Notes under the pieces: model-generated
Databases searched by the model: none
What the model was told of the DNA's origin: nothing
Seen by the model: the letters and a program-made list of their open reading frames with translations, nothing else
Part shown: one piece after another, positions 21,863 to 35,541 of the stretch
Numbering within the stretch: position 1 is the first letter of the stretch
How the letters are laid out: each line of letters begins with the position of its first letter
Translations under genes and position numbers: made by a program
Assembly: GCA_029532415.1 (NCBI GenBank)
Contig: JAQOTA010000050.1
Location: 1,612,001 to 1,676,000, forward strand
Length of the DNA stretch: 64,000 bases
Direction: 5' to 3'
From: Marasmius tenuissimus
Taxonomy: Eukaryota; Basidiomycota; Agaricomycetes; Agaricales; Marasmiaceae

Positions 21863-24277
21863 ATGCCAACCACCGCCATCCCTCCCAACTCAAGAACCAG
21901 GATCCGTATTCTGCCCAGAGGCCGGCTTGGTCGCAAAATGATTAAACTGCTCCTCATCGCCTTTCTCTTCTCCACTTTCTTGTTCCTCGTCTTGGACGAA
22001 GCTGCCCATTTAGCTTCAAATTCGAAACTCCAACAACACATCTCGACTCACGAATTACTCCGACTACAGAGACGACGGCTAGAAGAAAACCGAGCCTCCG
22101 GTGCTCCATAAACGGAACAATACTCAGAGACGAGCATACGCCTCAACAACGTGGTCAAAGCACTCCCAAGTTCTCAATTCACATCTGTATCTACCATCCG
22201 GCTTGCTCGAAGCCAACACCAACCCTAATTCCATCCGACGCCACCCGATACACGAACTCAAAGTTGGCGAACCAGTCGACTACGTTACTCGACGCGACAA
22301 ATGAATATCGGAGAGGTTATTCGCGTGAACCTCCGTTGGGATCCGAAACATGGTGGGCTTACGCACGGAAACCTCGAGCACAGCTTCCTGACGAATACAA
22401 CCAGATGTGGAGAGACGTCGAAGTGTTTTGGGGGTTTGACGTTTGAGGTCGATGTCCTGGATAGGTCCTTCGACCAGTTTACGCGACGTCATGGAGAAAG
22501 AGGGATATATATTATGCAGAAGGAGAGCTGGACTCGCCCGTGTCGATTCAGCATACAACCAACGTGAAGAAAACAATTGGAGGGGACCTTCTCGCCAATT
22601 TTTTTCAACGGAGCGGCGTTGGGAAGCATATTCCACCATCCAAAATCATGACCAACCCCGACGATCGGCCCATTGTGGGGAAAGATGAGGATCTTTGGGA
22701 GAGAGCGCTCGAGGCTGCCAAGAGCGGTTCAGGTGAGCTTCAGTCATTCTAATCGATGGCCGTAACTCACGTTTTCAACATTCAGTCATTTTATCCAGGG
22801 TCGACTTGGAACGCAAGCTGAGACCAGGCTCCCTCTCGTCTTGCTCGCCCTAGTTATCACACGACTTTCCACCTTTGATCTTTCCAGCCCGTAGCCATCA
22901 ACATGTCAAGCCTTCTTTACATCTTCCTGGACCTCAAAGCCAACAACATCACACGCTCGTACACGATCAACCGAGTTCTATGAAGCCATGTCTAAACCCA
23001 CATCTGTTCCGATCGCACGGTCAGTTTTTGAGCTCGACGGAGGAAGAGGTGCGCATTTGGATGCCGGTGGGTTGAGTGAGGACATCGATGCAGAAGGAGA
23101 GGAAGGTCGGGTTGGTGTGGTAAGTCGTCGATACTGCGCTTTCGTCCGAGAACGTTACTGACAATCCTTCAGATATCGTACTCCCCAATTCAGCTTCATG
23201 CTGACCTCACAGCAGCGATTCCCCTCAAATGGACCGATGACTCACCACCGAAGAATGGGCTCGACAACCTGGAAGACCACGAGACGCATAACGAACAAGT
23301 CGTGGTGAACGCCGAAGTGAGGCAAAACCTTCCGAGGCAGCTCGCTCAGCCTCGACAGGCTCACACTACAGGCTCACAACAACGATGGGCAAATAAGACT
23401 GATGAACGTTTTCATTGGAGGGGAACGAACACCGGGATGTTCGCTGGGGGCGACATGGAGTGGGATTTGGGTCAGAGGTTTCGTGGAGTAGACTTTCTCG
23501 GAGAGAACTCCAAAATGGAGAACGGTACGTCGCTAACTTCTCTTTCGACTAGTCGGCTGAACATACTCACTGTGCCCTCTTAGACAGTGTTATCGGTAGT
23601 TTTCCAGCTCCATTCACGTTCCCTTATGAGCTGGATGTAATCGACCCGAGGACGACCAACGGTGATGTGGGGACTGTGAGTTGAGTCAAGGTTTTCTTTC
23701 CTAGAGGTGTTCTTACCCGGCTGGCTAGATCAACCGAACGTTTTACAATTCAGCCCACATGGACGTCTTCTTCTCAGGCTCCCCAATCTCGTGCTCTTCG
23801 CCCGAAGGCGTATGCGGGGAACTACTCAAACGATATACCTAGGCTCCACCTATCGGGAGAAAAGGAGTCGGCGAGTAACGAAAGTATCTCCTCGACGTAA
23901 GCCTGGCCTTCTTCTATTCACAACTACTTCCTACATTACTCACAACTCACAACGCATCCAGATGGACGGAAACGCCTGGTCGAGCCGATTCAAGAGACTC
24001 ATCAGCTCAGGCTCAGTCGTCTTCAAATCCACCGTGTACCGGGAATGGTGGTCTGACCGTGTGCAGCCTTGAGTGCATTACGTGCCTGTCCAAGTCAACC
24101 TGTCGGACTTATGGAGTGTCGTTCTATTCTTCGGGGGGTGCCATGAACACTCACGAAGGTGGGAACGGGACGGACGGCTCGCAATACGCGACTGAAGGAA
24201 GCACAGGCGCTCATGATGGGCTGGCGAAGAAGATTGGGACGATGGGTATGAGTGGAGTAGGGCGTTTGCGGGCTTAA
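21863..24277 (+). pseudogene. GT90-A: CAP10-like glycosyltransferase pseudogene
   Basis: Family GT90/CAP10 enzymes are Golgi type II membrane glycosyltransferases; CAP10 is needed for capsule in Cryptococcus. The start matches: a basic N-terminus, one membrane span (KLLLIAFLFSTFLFLVL), then HPIHEL, EYRRGYSREPPLG, WWAYARK and LPDEYNQ. Later exons contain DPCLNP..RSHGQFLS, KTDERFHWRGTNTGMF and, near the end, DGNAWSSRFKRLISSGSVVFKSTVY followed by EWWSDRVQPW. The frame is broken by a 2-nt loss near 22075-22083, a deletion of about 28 nt after HEL near 22260, and a stop after FWGFDV near 22443. The 3' part is better preserved than in the other copies. Confidence 0.8.
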
Positions 24278-24760
24278 CGGTTCCGGCCAAAGTTCACAAT
24301 CGAAGACAGAAAGCTTTGCATACAATTTGGTTGTATTCAGATTCAATTTCTTTAAATAAGTACTTTTACTGGTAGTTATATACCAGCCTTTGGCGCCTTC
24401 CTCATTCTGCCTTCTCAGAACTCATTGAACGATCATGTTATGGTTCGTCGCGTTTTACAAACCTCTCATTCGCTCTCTCTCCGTCTCTTCATTTTTGAGT
24501 GGTCGAATCGGGCCACAAAGTCGAGTCGCATCTAGTGCTGTCACACATACACGACTGACGCCGAGTCCCCAACAAGAGGGCATTGCTCGCGCTCAGGTCA
24601 TCACAAAAAACCCGTGCTGTCTCTTTCTGCACCTTCCAACTCCCCTCACTCGGTTATTGTCGCCGCAAGAGGTCTTTGATCACTAGATCCGGCCGCCGAG
24701 TCCTCGTCAAACTTGTTCACTTCACCCACTCCTACTTTGAAGTGGTGAGAGCAAAAAAAA

Positions 24761-25036
24761 ACCGACCGTCGACTTGAACAATAACTTACCCTCCTCCAAT
24801 CCATTTTGGGGCAAAGGGACTGCAATCGTGAACTTCGATATCTGTGAGCCCCCTTTCCAGTTCTATCTTCTTACCCCCCCGTCTGACTGCGTCTAGCGCT
24901 GTACCTGAACGCTGAAGGTTCGCGCGTCTGTTGACGATGCGAAGGTGAGTAAAGGCATGTACTTCGACTGGGGGGGGGGCGTTTGCTCACCGTGTCGAAT
25001 TCGTAGTTTGGATCTTTCATCCTAGCGGATTGTCAA
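24761..25036 (+). pseudogene. 3' fragment of a DUF4360-like secreted protein gene
   Basis: The last three exons align with those of the intact gene at 48658-49662: an exon ending TAIVNFDI, one starting LYLNAEG, and FGSFILADC. The introns between them are in the same places. The middle exon has lost about 11 nt and is out of frame. The terminal stop codon is changed to CAA. The 5' half is missing. Homology with the downstream flank of the intact gene continues to about 25320. Nothing is recognised in 24278-24760. Confidence 0.7.
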
Positions 25037-25384
25037 TCACTCCGAATCGCCGTGGTGGAGGGTCGAGGGACATATGCCTTTCTCTCTCTCTTTCCTTTCA
25101 TACCAGCGTTCAAAATTCGAATTCCTTTTACTGTTCCGCGTCAGTAAAGACGAGGGGCACGGGGAACGCAGAAGATCCCCTAGCTTATAAGTGGGTAGAG
25201 AAATGCAAAACACTTACACATAAATCTCGGGAAAGGGTGATTCTTCGCAGTCTCAAACATCCCGAAAACTGGTATCTAGGGAGGGAAGATTCATTCTCGT
25301 AGCACGAGAGAGAGTTTGTGTTCGCAAATAATCTAAGAGTAACTATCCATAGAATAAAATACAATCGAGTCTAACTCGTCCGTA

Positions 25385-26545
25385 TATCCACCAGTATACA
25401 CCCCTACACCGCCCACTCAATCGCCAAACTCAACAGTTTCCTCGATAGGTAGCGCCTTCAAAGTATCCCGCGAAGCCTTGGTGCTGGGGTGGGCAGAGGC
25501 CAAATCAGACAGGTACACGAAAGCTCAAAAGAAAAACACAAACCAAAAGAGACTCACCTTCCAAATCGTATCAGCAGTCCTCAAAACCCCTTTTCGGACT
25601 TGAAGTTTCGTCTGGTCCGCAAAAACCAAAATCAGCCCCAAAAAACCGCGAGAACGAGGGGAGGGGAAGGACCTTTGATCACATCAAAAGGATGTGTAGC
25701 CATCGTCGCCAACGTACCCGCTCCAGCAGCCGACACGCTATGTATCACCATCGACTGCCCCTGTCCGTATCTGTTCGTCGAATCAGGTGGTACCACAATC
25801 GCTTTGAAAAACCGTCAGCGTGAGTCCCAAGCCGAACGAACAAAAAGACATACCAGCCTGCCTCTTGGACCCCTCATAAAACGCGACAAACAACACCACA
25901 TACATGTATCCCTCAACGACGTCGCCGTGAAGCCTTTCAAGGGCTCTGAAGGACCTGGACGGAAGATGGAGATGAAGGCCCCGGAGAGGGTTTCGTGGGT
26001 GTATATGTTGCTCCAGGAACGCGCCAGCGTCGGCATCCACATCTCCATAGAAATAACACCACCCCAGACCTCTTATCTCGCCTTCAACACCAAAAACGGG
26101 TTCACCACGAACCCTACCGTTACGCGTGCAACGGCACCGGAGAGGAGATTTCCATGGGTTGTTAGTGCTGATAGTACGGATCCGGATCCTGAGGTTTCCG
26201 AGCGGGTGTGGTTGTAGAAGTTAGGAAAAGAAGCCATGAACATTCGGAGTGGGTTGAGGCCGGTCATGTAGAGGGCTACGCCTGGGACGTTACTACAGGG
26301 CGAAGTTAGGGATGGATAAGAGGGGGAAAGGGGGGAACGTACCGTATTAACAAGGGGACAATCCTCTCCCTAGTCCGACCAGACCGTTAAATTGAATTAT
26401 GGTGCGCGCTGTGCGGTAGATTGAGGGTCTTTTCGTGAGGGTGAGTGTAAGTAGAGAGAGGAGATGCGGTATACGCACCTCTGGTGACGTTCCAATAGAC
26501 TTTCTCTTTGCTGGGGACGCGTTTTCAATAAGTCAACTGGATATC
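25385..26545 (-). pseudogene. Hem25-A: mitochondrial carrier pseudogene, 5' truncated
   Basis: Aligns exon by exon with the intact carrier at 59468-60881, including VDLLKTR (exon 3), the GLWRG exon, the exon with the second carrier repeat, and THPFDVIK. A 1-nt insertion in the sixth exon changes the frame after ATSLRD. The last exon has lost several bases after GYFEGA and has a TAG near its end. Homology stops inside exon 3 at about 26545, where an inverted piece of the NLR-GT90 intergenic block begins. Confidence 0.75.
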
Positions 26546-27760
26546 GGTCTCATGGCAGCGGTGATCATGATTCTGAACCTTTCAGTAGAAATTTCCGGGT
26601 ATTCAAAATCGCAGCCCGACGGTACACGCTCAATTCTTCATCTCCACTATGGTTCTCCTCCTACGGTTCAGTCGGATGACCTTATGGTGGCCTAGAGAGT
26701 CTGAAATTTAGGTTTCGAGGCGAGCCTCGATGATTGAGGTGGTGGAATCTGGTGAAATTGTCATCAGATACCGGAAAGGCGCGTGTGCCGTTTCATACTG
26801 CGAGAGGATTCTTTTGTGGTCTGGAGAATTCGGAGCGGAGCAAGCTGGGCCGAATGGTGCTGGTGATACAACAGCGAATGACGAGCTGGATATATGAGAA
26901 TTTGTTGGTAGATATGTTCTCGTTCGAACCGTACCCTCGCGTCACAGCCATGGAAAGCACCAGTGCGTGTCTCGAGAGCTGTGTTCTATCCAAAGAGAGC
27001 TGGGTGAACTATAAAGATGTCAGCGTCAATCAAAAAGTAAGAACACCCCGAAACTCACAAATGCCTATTTTCGCACCCAGAGAGATCCATCGACCGGTAG
27101 CGTTCCGGGTCCATGTGTGGACGATCCTATTGCCAAGGAAACATAGGTGCCACGCGTGGTGCGAGGGCGACTGTTGCTTGCCAGATGTGAAGTGGGTTTC
27201 GGAAGATGGCATGGAAAGTGATGGGGAGACGTGGTGGTTGCTCGATAACTCGGGTTGAAGGCGGTGAAGGTGAGGGAGGAAATGGAGGACATGGAGGGTA
27301 ACAGCTGCGAGTGTCCCTGGAATAACTCGAATGCGGCTTGTGAGGTGTGATGTTGTGCTTTTGGACGGTGATAGTATTTTGAATCCGGTTAACGGTTCTT
27401 CAGGCTGCATTCGGCGAACCAGGCTGAGGTGTGAAGCTTGAAGAGCTGAAGCTGAGAGGTTTGAGCCCATTGGTGTGTGAGGATCCGAGTACGAGAGTGT
27501 AATGTGGTAGCGAGCGAAATCATACCCAGCTGGCAGGTGTGCTCGACGTGGTTGGCCATGACGATGGTGGTTTGGGAAAGGTCCGATCGTGGGCGCTTGT
27601 TGACGCGTCAGATTTCGCCGAGTCTTCCCACTTTCGGAATCGGAGCCGTCGTCGATTGGCACAGAGGTGGAGTCTCGATCGCCCACTTTCCTTCCGTCTC
27701 GTCCCCAGAGTGGTTTTGCGGTGTGTCCGTTGTTTAGCTCCATCTTCCATTTACTGACTT
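26546..27760. repeat. Rearranged copy of the NLR-GT90 intergenic block
   Basis: Bases 26546-26840 match, inverted, the segment just upstream of GT90-A (about 21400-21720). Bases about 26920-27620 match, in direct orientation, about 20750-21330. No NLR or GT90 coding sequence accompanies them. A 237-codon minus-strand frame (27030-27743) lies over this block but is not conserved in the other copies and is not called. Confidence 0.6.
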
Positions 27761-27839
27761 TTTAGTCCCGTGGCAGTCAATCTGGTATTTCGCAAGTCCA
27801 GCGATGTTCAAGCCTCTCCCGATCTAAATACCGTAATCG

Positions 27840-28350
27840 ACTCCGGTACGCCTATCTCTGTCAGTCCCCTCTGCTCTTGTCACAACTCTGATGATAAGGG
27901 AAAACTTGGTGAGCGCTCCTTCGCGTATTCCTCCTTTCCTCTATGTGATGTATTCTTCCTCAGTTCATGTCGACGTGATCGACTTTTGCCTCAGAGAGAC
28001 TTTCATCAATGCCCCCACCCGTTCAACACCAGCATACCTTTTCATTCCGCCTCTCCCAACCGAGTACATCAACGGCACATAATGCATTCTCTATCCAACA
28101 CCTCAGAGCCTATTCTGCTGGTCCTACGATCCGCAGGGAAGGACTGCCGTCGCCGAAGATGATTGGGAGAGTTTTGGGATCCCCGAGCTGGGTGTGGACG
28201 AAGAGATTGGTTCCTGGTGGTGAGAGGTCGAATAGGCATGCGGGACCGTCCTTGATTATCTTCGCTCTGGGATGGGAACAATACGTTTGTGATAATGAAT
28301 ACCCCGAATTGATACATGGTACGCAGCATATTCCTTCCCTGGGTCAACCC
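27840..28350 (+). pseudogene. Unrecognised gene remnant
   Basis: A plus-strand reading with a plausible intron (GTGAGC near 27909 to CAG near 27961) gives protein-like sequence ending in DPQGRTAVAEDDWESFGIP. It is interrupted by TAA near 28081 and further stops downstream. Similar sequences seem familiar from agaricomycete hypothetical proteins, but I cannot name the family. Intact homologues would settle it. Confidence 0.35.
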
Positions 28351-28783
28351 GGATTAACGCTGCACTTTTTCATAGCCATTCCTCACGTTGCCGCCAGGAT
28401 ATAAGAGCTGACACGAAATCGATACCTTCTTCCTCACCTTCTCTCCTACTCCTCCCAGCGTCTATACTCACGGCGGCATACGCAAAATACGATGTGATAT
28501 AGAAAAGATGATAGGCCAGCTCTACCCGCGCCTCACTGGGCTAAACCTGTCTTCGTCAAGTGGTGTACGTATTCTTATATCCATGCTCTATAGGCACACT
28601 TATCGAGTCTGATTGACGCATAACTCCCAGATACCTCGGTCTTGACAACGCTGGCCGAAGCTGATGCCTTGCAGCATCCTGTAATTGCACGCTAGCACGA
28701 CGAAGCTCGTTTTTTTTGTACTCTCGATCGTTTCTCCTCAGGCCCAATTAAATCGATTCAACTCACAGGTGGGACTCGGACGA

Positions 28784-29071
28784 CTAGTCGATTAGGCTAC
28801 AGCGGTGTATCCGAAAGCAAGTAACCAGCTGCATGTCAACAACTGTGTCGACGAAGGGGGTGTTAAAAAGAGTGTTCAAGGCCCAAAGTGGAGACCCTTG
28901 TCCATTCTCAATCCGCGAAACAAACCATAAAATCGACGACGCGACGATTCGGCCCTCTTCTACCTCCAGAAGCTTGGTCCGCGTTGCATCCAGCGTAATC
29001 TCGCAGACGGGAAATTCATCCCGAGATATAAGCCCATTCCGCCACTGCGAGAAAGCAGGCGTGATCAACAA
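28784..29071 (-). pseudogene. Possible exon of an unknown protein
   Basis: A 95-codon minus-strand frame with globular composition (EITLDATRTKLLEVEEGRIVA). The opposite strand is also open for 99 codons, so the strand is uncertain. No domain is recognised. No gene is seen in 28351-28783 or 29072-29796. Confidence 0.25.
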
Positions 29072-30865
29072 GTATCGATACAGCGCCCACTTCTTCCCAA
29101 ACTCAAAGAATCACGGAATGCCAACAGGGTGAAGGAGTCGTGTCGTTCTCAGTGATTCATAGGACTCCAGAGCCGTGGACTCGCTGCGTAGGTTTGTTCG
29201 ACGAATCACGACTGTTTATTCTCAATATACAGGGCCAATTTAGAATTTGGAAGTTGGCGTTCTTAACGTTGACGGTCCTCTGAGTCCGAGTATGACAGGC
29301 GGATCGTTCATTACAGCCTAGTATACCTGAGGATTCGATCAGAGCGGTACGAAGAAACGGAAGATTGGGGTTATACGGTCTCAGACTGGTAGGTAGAGCC
29401 CTAACCGGAACTTTAGAGTAACTTGGACTGGTAGTTTCCAATGTGAACTTGCCTCTTCCGAATACAGACTACATTTCAAGTCGAGCGATACAGTCTACCG
29501 CTTTGGCGCCTGCACCCGACTCTGACCAAAAAACCACCACGACCAACGTCCCATCTCCATTTCCATCCCGTCTGTAACCTACCTAAGCATACGAAGACTA
29601 CTTTGATATATAAGATCTGGGGTGGCGCCGTGATTTGGCACATGGAGGGGCTCATGAAGGTCGTGAAAACTTTTGCCTAGCGGGAAGAGCCCGCCAGAAA
29701 CAAAAATTACTCCTCAAAAGACTTCGTAACAGCTGCTGTATTGAAGAGACTTTGAACTTTAGGTATGCGTATTGCTTTGCTATGTGCTCGAGGTTTGGGC
29801 TAACAGCTTTCCTTGCACGCCAATTGACCCTCTGATATCCAATTTGATCACGAATCTCTGCACTTCGGCGACAAGTACACCCACTTACATGTCGGCTCCC
29901 CAGCGCGTAACCAGAGAAAGAACCTGGAAGAACCTCCCGAAGCGACACTTCGAACGGAAGCTCCGATTCTTTCGCTGGATAGACCAAATACCTGGCCGAA
30001 TGAAGAGAGCAGAGAGAATGGCTTGTTTACCGCTGGTAAACTCATTGGTTTTCTATCGTTTTGTGATGACAATGAGATCGTTTTGCATCCTACTATCAGG
30101 ACTGGAGGAGAAGTAGGGGCGGAATAAGGTGAAAATCTCTATAAGGACGGATCGACAGAACCACAGTTCGGGTTGCGCGGGAACCCTGTTGGGACTGGAA
30201 GATCCTCTCCTTGGCATTTGGGACTCCATACTCTATTTCACAGTCGATTGTAAAATAGTCGCGACGATAGACGTCTGTGATAGACTGCATTGCGACCGCC
30301 TATCGCTTTGAGCAGGGTTGCCAGAAGCAAAAGAAGCGGGTGCAAATTAACTTATGGTCCGAGGATTGGCCCAATGGGTGTCGACATGCAGCCCCCCCAA
30401 TGGGCGTGGTGCAGTACAAAGATTTGGGTAGAAACAGAGACTCAGTCCGGGGGTTACCTCCAGATGCAGAGCCGCACAGTGTTGAATATAACATTGAATA
30501 ATCCAAGCAATAGTCAGGTGCTGTGGGTGGCAGCTCGAATCTGTTTCACGCAAACCAGTGCAGAACAGGCTACAGTATATTCAGTGGACGAGAGGAGTGT
30601 CATTTCAGACCGAACCGGTACCTGACCCTTGCGATCTTGAAACGAGAGACAACGCGTGAAGATTCAGTCCAGTTTTATGGAGGGGATTAGGCTAACCCCA
30701 TATGCAGACTCTACGCCGCAAGTGTTATTCCCTTGTAGTTGATGGCACGGATACATAGATAGCACTAGGCCGCTACTCAGGAGTCAGACGCCAGGCTGGC
30801 TACGATCGGAAGCTCTCGTTGGTAGTAGAGGCATTACTGGTTTGCCACACCTCCCGCGGGCCTGT

Positions 30866-33605
30866 CTACCGACATTGACGTGAATCGCGATAATTTTGTC
30901 CCCATCGTTCCCAAGGCAAATCAAGGATTTGCACTCTCAAGGCTTCCCCTTCTCTAGCAAACCTGTCCGGAAAGGTCTATCAAGGAGGAAGACTGTCAAC
31001 TCCGGTACAAGACAGCAACACCATAAAAGCAATAGGTACTCACCTCAATCCATGCAAGCATGTTCTTCCTTCCCTTCTCTCCCCGGTGCTCACGAATCTT
31101 CATCCCCAAACAACCCTTCGCCATCTCAAAAAACGTCCGGCAGAGCGAAAGCAGGTCCGTATCAAGTCGACAATGTGCCAGGAGCGATGACTCCACCATG
31201 TTCAAAAAGACCAATTGGTAATTGCTGTCTCCTGCATTGACAAGCTCCTCGAAAAGAGAGAGGTGAGCCTTGGCATGCTGCAAACAAGCTTCCTGATACG
31301 CAAGATGCCCCGAATCACACGACTCGTTCCCTCCAGAGAGATCACAATGGCAGTCTGTGAGGCGCACATCGTCGGTATCACTAGGGTGTGTCCCATCTAG
31401 ACTGGTATTCTCTGGACATCCCGCAGCACAATCGACAACCCGACGCACGACATCGTTTTGTGGAGAAACACCCGAGGGCCATTCAAGATGGAAGTGCTTG
31501 GGGCGGTTCTGGAGTTTGTGCACGAGATCCTCCACAAGATCAACACCGGGTCTTTCCTTGTCCATCGCGCGACTGTGAGCCTTGACCTCACATTGGTCAT
31601 CTGCGCCGGCCTTTGGGTGGTCTCCAACCTCCTTCTTGTCCTGGCTTTCGTTCATATCAAGGACATGCTGGTATTGAAGAAGCGTAAGCACAGGAGTGGG
31701 CACAGCAAGGAGTTTTGGTTGGTCAGACTTACATATTGCTTTACCCACGGTGCTAGGCTGCCGAACCAATCTCTCCATTGTCCTGCACCCGCCAGGTATG
31801 TAGATGTGAGGTCAACGTTCCATAGATCTTCCACTAGATCCTGAGTCGGTTCTGGGAATGACATGCAGAACCGCTCCCATTCCCAGAAGAACGGCTTGGT
31901 TTTCTCGCCGTGGAGTTGGTTGAGGCTACACGTTCATGTAAAAGAGGTTCAGCATTTCCAAGAGAGACGATAGAAGACAATGACTTCATACCTGTAAGTC
32001 CGCACTTTACTAGTGCAGAGGTTCTGGAGCCACTGTCGCGCAACGGTATACTTTTGAGTCTTGGTGTCGATGTGGAAACGACCTGACCTAGCTTTGTCGA
32101 CTAGGTAATCCCTGAACGAGGTGTGATAGACACGGAGTTCATCCGTCGACCCACGAATATCCAGTATCGAGTGCATTGCCCGCAAGGTCAAAGGTACTTG
32201 TCCCGCGGGAAGTCCTAGCATCAACTCGATAATCGCCGGAGATGGTTTTAGATCTACCAGGTTGCTCGGAGGTTCTGTGAGGACGACGAGAGCTGCAAGA
32301 ATGCGAAGAACTCCCTCTTGGTCTGGATTTGCACCGAGTATGAAATCATACAGCGCATCGAGCTGTTGATAGGGTGACGTTCCCAGTCGACGAGGCGGGA
32401 GTTTTTTGATGATGACACGAAGCTGTTCGATCGGATGCTGGAACTTGTCTCCAATATACTTGACCACGGTCGCGGCATAGACAAACTGGCTGGAGCTATA
32501 CTCAACCAATGTTTTGAGGTCCTCTTCCGAGGGCCAGGGACTTGGGAATGAGATATGGCTGTAATGGGGATCTGTGGAGATCTTGCTAAAATGATGGCGG
32601 TAGTACTGTTCGATATCCTTGCTGGGCCTGAAAGACTCGTCCAGCTCAACCTTGAACAGCTGGTCGGGGGGAAGTGCAGCGAATGCTTGTCGGATCCAGG
32701 ACTCTGGCCGGCTACAGATCAGGAACCGTAGTGGGAAATGAGGATTCCCATCGATCGTGGATTGGATGGTGGAGAGAATGCGCAGCTGTGCATCATCATC
32801 GCCGCATTCATCTAATCCATCGATGATGACAATGTTCGGAGTCTTCGGCACAGGCGGTGGCGCAAGGAGAGGAAGCATGGTAAAGAAAGCCCACATAACG
32901 TCTAAGAGCATAACACTTGAAAACAATAGGCACAGTGTGCGCAGGAGGAAGCCCCAGTGCCAGTGCCACTGTCTCTCCCCGCTCCGGGCCCAAGCCACGG
33001 TGGGGTCGACGAGGAGCTCGCGAAACTGGTCTTCCAGCGTCGCTTCCAAGATCTTCGGATCTCTCGAGATCCTCTGTTCGATGAAATTTCGCATGAATGG
33101 TATCGTCGAAACCAAGCCATGGGCTATGGTGAGTACGAGGGCATTGGCGTTGTTTCGATTCGGGTCGGATCGAAAGAAGAAGAACGAAGAAGCCAGGAGG
33201 CCTTCCCGCTCGCAAGCTTTGGCAAGGGTCATGGCTATGGCGGTCTTCCCAACACCGGCGGTGCCAGTGAGCCAAGAGATCGGACACCCCTGCCCTCCGG
33301 CCCCAATCCACTCCTCGAAAATCCTCCGAAGGACTTCCTTGCGGGTTCCTGGGAGAACCTCCCCGCGTGCGTACTGCTGCTCGGCGTTATGCGAAGCTCC
33401 GACTCCCGCGATGGCATCCCACAAGTTTCTGTGCGCTGTACCAACACGGCCAAGGTTAGCATCGCGTTTGACGAGGACGCAAAACAAGAAACTCACGCTG
33501 GGGGGCGGCTGTGTTGAAACTGTTTACGAAGCTGACGCTCTGGGTCCCTGCACTGTTGTAATTGTTCTGGGAGGCCGAGCCATTATTTATGTTCCGTAGG
33601 TCCAT
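30866..33605 (-). CDS. NLR-B: NACHT-domain NTPase, five exons, 826 aa
   Basis: Exons on the minus strand: 33605-33497, 33435-31992, 31925-31733, 31667-31044, 30976-30866. Introns are 61, 66, 65 and 67 nt, and the total is 827 codons with stop. Exon 1 starts MDLRN where the other copies have MSVQN, but keeps the GTQ-SVSFVNSFN core. Walker A GTAGVGKT, Walker B IVIIDGLDEC and the hydrophobic stretch before Walker B are intact. The C-terminal C/H-rich block is present. The protein ends in a longer tail (NYRDSRQCR) than NLR-A because the stop lies further downstream. Its long antisense frame (32757-33599) is a shadow. Confidence 0.88.
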
Positions 33606-35541
33606 ACTGCTTCCACAGACAGGGTGTAGAGTGCACCGAAGCAGACGTTCCGAGACGGCGAGTTTTGGGTTGTGGGCTCAAGAAGCGAAAGGATGAAGGC
33701 TGTGAGCGATAGACGACAAGAAGCCGTTAGATGTAAGAGGGAAGAGGAAGGAGGGAGAGCTGGGAATTGGCGAGGATGAAGGAGGGGGAAAGGAAGGAAG
33801 ACGCGACGTCGACTTATGAGTGAAGAGAACCGGATTGAGGCTATGAGCACACGTTGCGACGGCGTGGATTCCGTGCGCACGATCGGATTATGGAGAGCAC
33901 GTTAACTGGACCAGGAGATCCTTGACCGATATGTGTGAGCTCAGCTCAGCTAGATGGGCAACAAAGAGTGGGGAGGAGGGTGTTTCGTGAGTGGGAAGGT
34001 TTTCTTGAGAAGGGTGGTGGTGGTGGTAATGGAAGTCACTGGCCAAGATTCAGCGGCTTTCAGTGGCAGCTACTTCGCGCTCGCTGTTATGACACTAACG
34101 AGTCACGGGAGTCTAATCAATTCGTAGTATCACCGGCATTTAGCATGTCAGGGACGGGGGATCCAGGAAGCAAAGGAGCGCTTGATAATCGATAGGATAT
34201 ATATATCGAGGTGCTGGTGGAGAATATGTGATACTGGATATGACCACCAAACGCCCTTCTAAAGACAACTCTCCCTCTACCTCCACTCGATCCTATCCGA
34301 ATCTCGGATCGTGGTTGCTTCGCCGCCGCCATGGAGCTCGAATGCTGAACGTAGGCCCGTAGTTATAACAACGTATTGGCTCGCCCGGGGAGGAGATCGG
34401 ACATTCTCGTGGGTAGGAATCCGAATGGTGCTTAGGGTACAACATTCAATAACGACCAGGAGATGTGGGGATTTTGATGGTGAATATGCTCTTCTCGTGC
34501 AGCGTGCCACCAGCATAGAAAGCACCGACGTGTGTCTCGATAGCCGTATTTCATCCTGGGAGAGCTGGATGAGCTACATAAACGTCACTCGAGGTCATCA
34601 AAACTTACAGGTGCCTGTCATCGCAGAAAAAATAATCCCTCGACCGGTAGCGTTCCGAGTCCGTGTGTCGATGTTTCATGTCAGGGGGGAGGATAGTATG
34701 GAGGGCAGTGGGGAGGCCCAGTATTTGCTCGACGATTCGAGTTGAAGGTGCTGGTGAAGCTTGAAGGAGGAAATGGAGGATATACGTATACGTGCGCCCC
34801 TCGGCGACTCGAATGCTAGTCGTGAGTGTGGTTTTGGACTCCTCTGATGTTTCGAATCCGCAGACTGATGTCTACCGAGATGTGGGCGTGGTTAGGAGGG
34901 TCGAAGTAGAGATGTTTGAGTGCGTTGGCAGTGATGAAAGTGGTTTGGGTAAGGCCCGATTATGGGCGCTTGCTGACGGCGACAACACCGGCGGCCTCGG
35001 CTGTCAGTGTCTTCCCACTCTCAACGCTGAACTTATGCCTCCGAGCTTGCTCCACTCCGACTTGTCCAGGCCAGACAAACATCGTCTCGAAGGATAAAAC
35101 AGACACACGCACCTTTGCGGAATCCGATGACAATTCCATCATGTTCCACCGCCTCAACCACCGAGGTTCACTTCTAAAACTGGACTGTGGACTCTATAGG
35201 CCACTATAAGGCCTTTCAGTTGGACTGTAGGAGGAGAATCACATAGTAGAGGGATGATCGATGAAGACTCGAGCTGTATACCCTGCCATCTTTAACATCC
35301 GGAGATTTCTACTGAAGGGTTCAGAATCACAAACACCGCTGCTATGACGAGGAACAAGACCACTTCCGACCCCTCGAATCGCCTTTTGTGTACACCCATA
35401 AATAGGCCACAACCGAAGGTTATCGGTTCCTCGTTTTCAGAAGTTGTCTGTGTCCACCACGCGACACGGTCATCAGGCTCAGAATCCTGACGACTGTCTT
35501 CTTTGCACCCTGTCTCGCCCCAGTATCCATTCTCAATATCA

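Larger units (their letters stand above)
15708..24277. repeat. Segmental duplication unit A (NLR-A + GT90-A)
   Basis: This stretch is similar throughout to unit B (from about 29797), starting near the shared sequence AACAGCTTTCCTTGCA. The order is: left arm without a supported gene (15708-16960), NLR on the minus strand, about 2.2 kb between genes (19696-21862), GT90 on the plus strand. Unit C starts further in, near 38190. The left arms show only broken small frames that differ between copies, so I call no gene there. Confidence 0.85.

Noticed and set aside
27030..27743. 237-codon minus-strand frame
   Set aside because: It covers a rearranged intergenic repeat; the corresponding parts of units A-C are not open in this frame.
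32757..33599. 280-codon plus-strand frame antisense to NLR-B, with similar frames in A and C
   Set aside because: It lies over the NACHT exon, and its conservation is explained by the sense protein. It has no domain and no start context.
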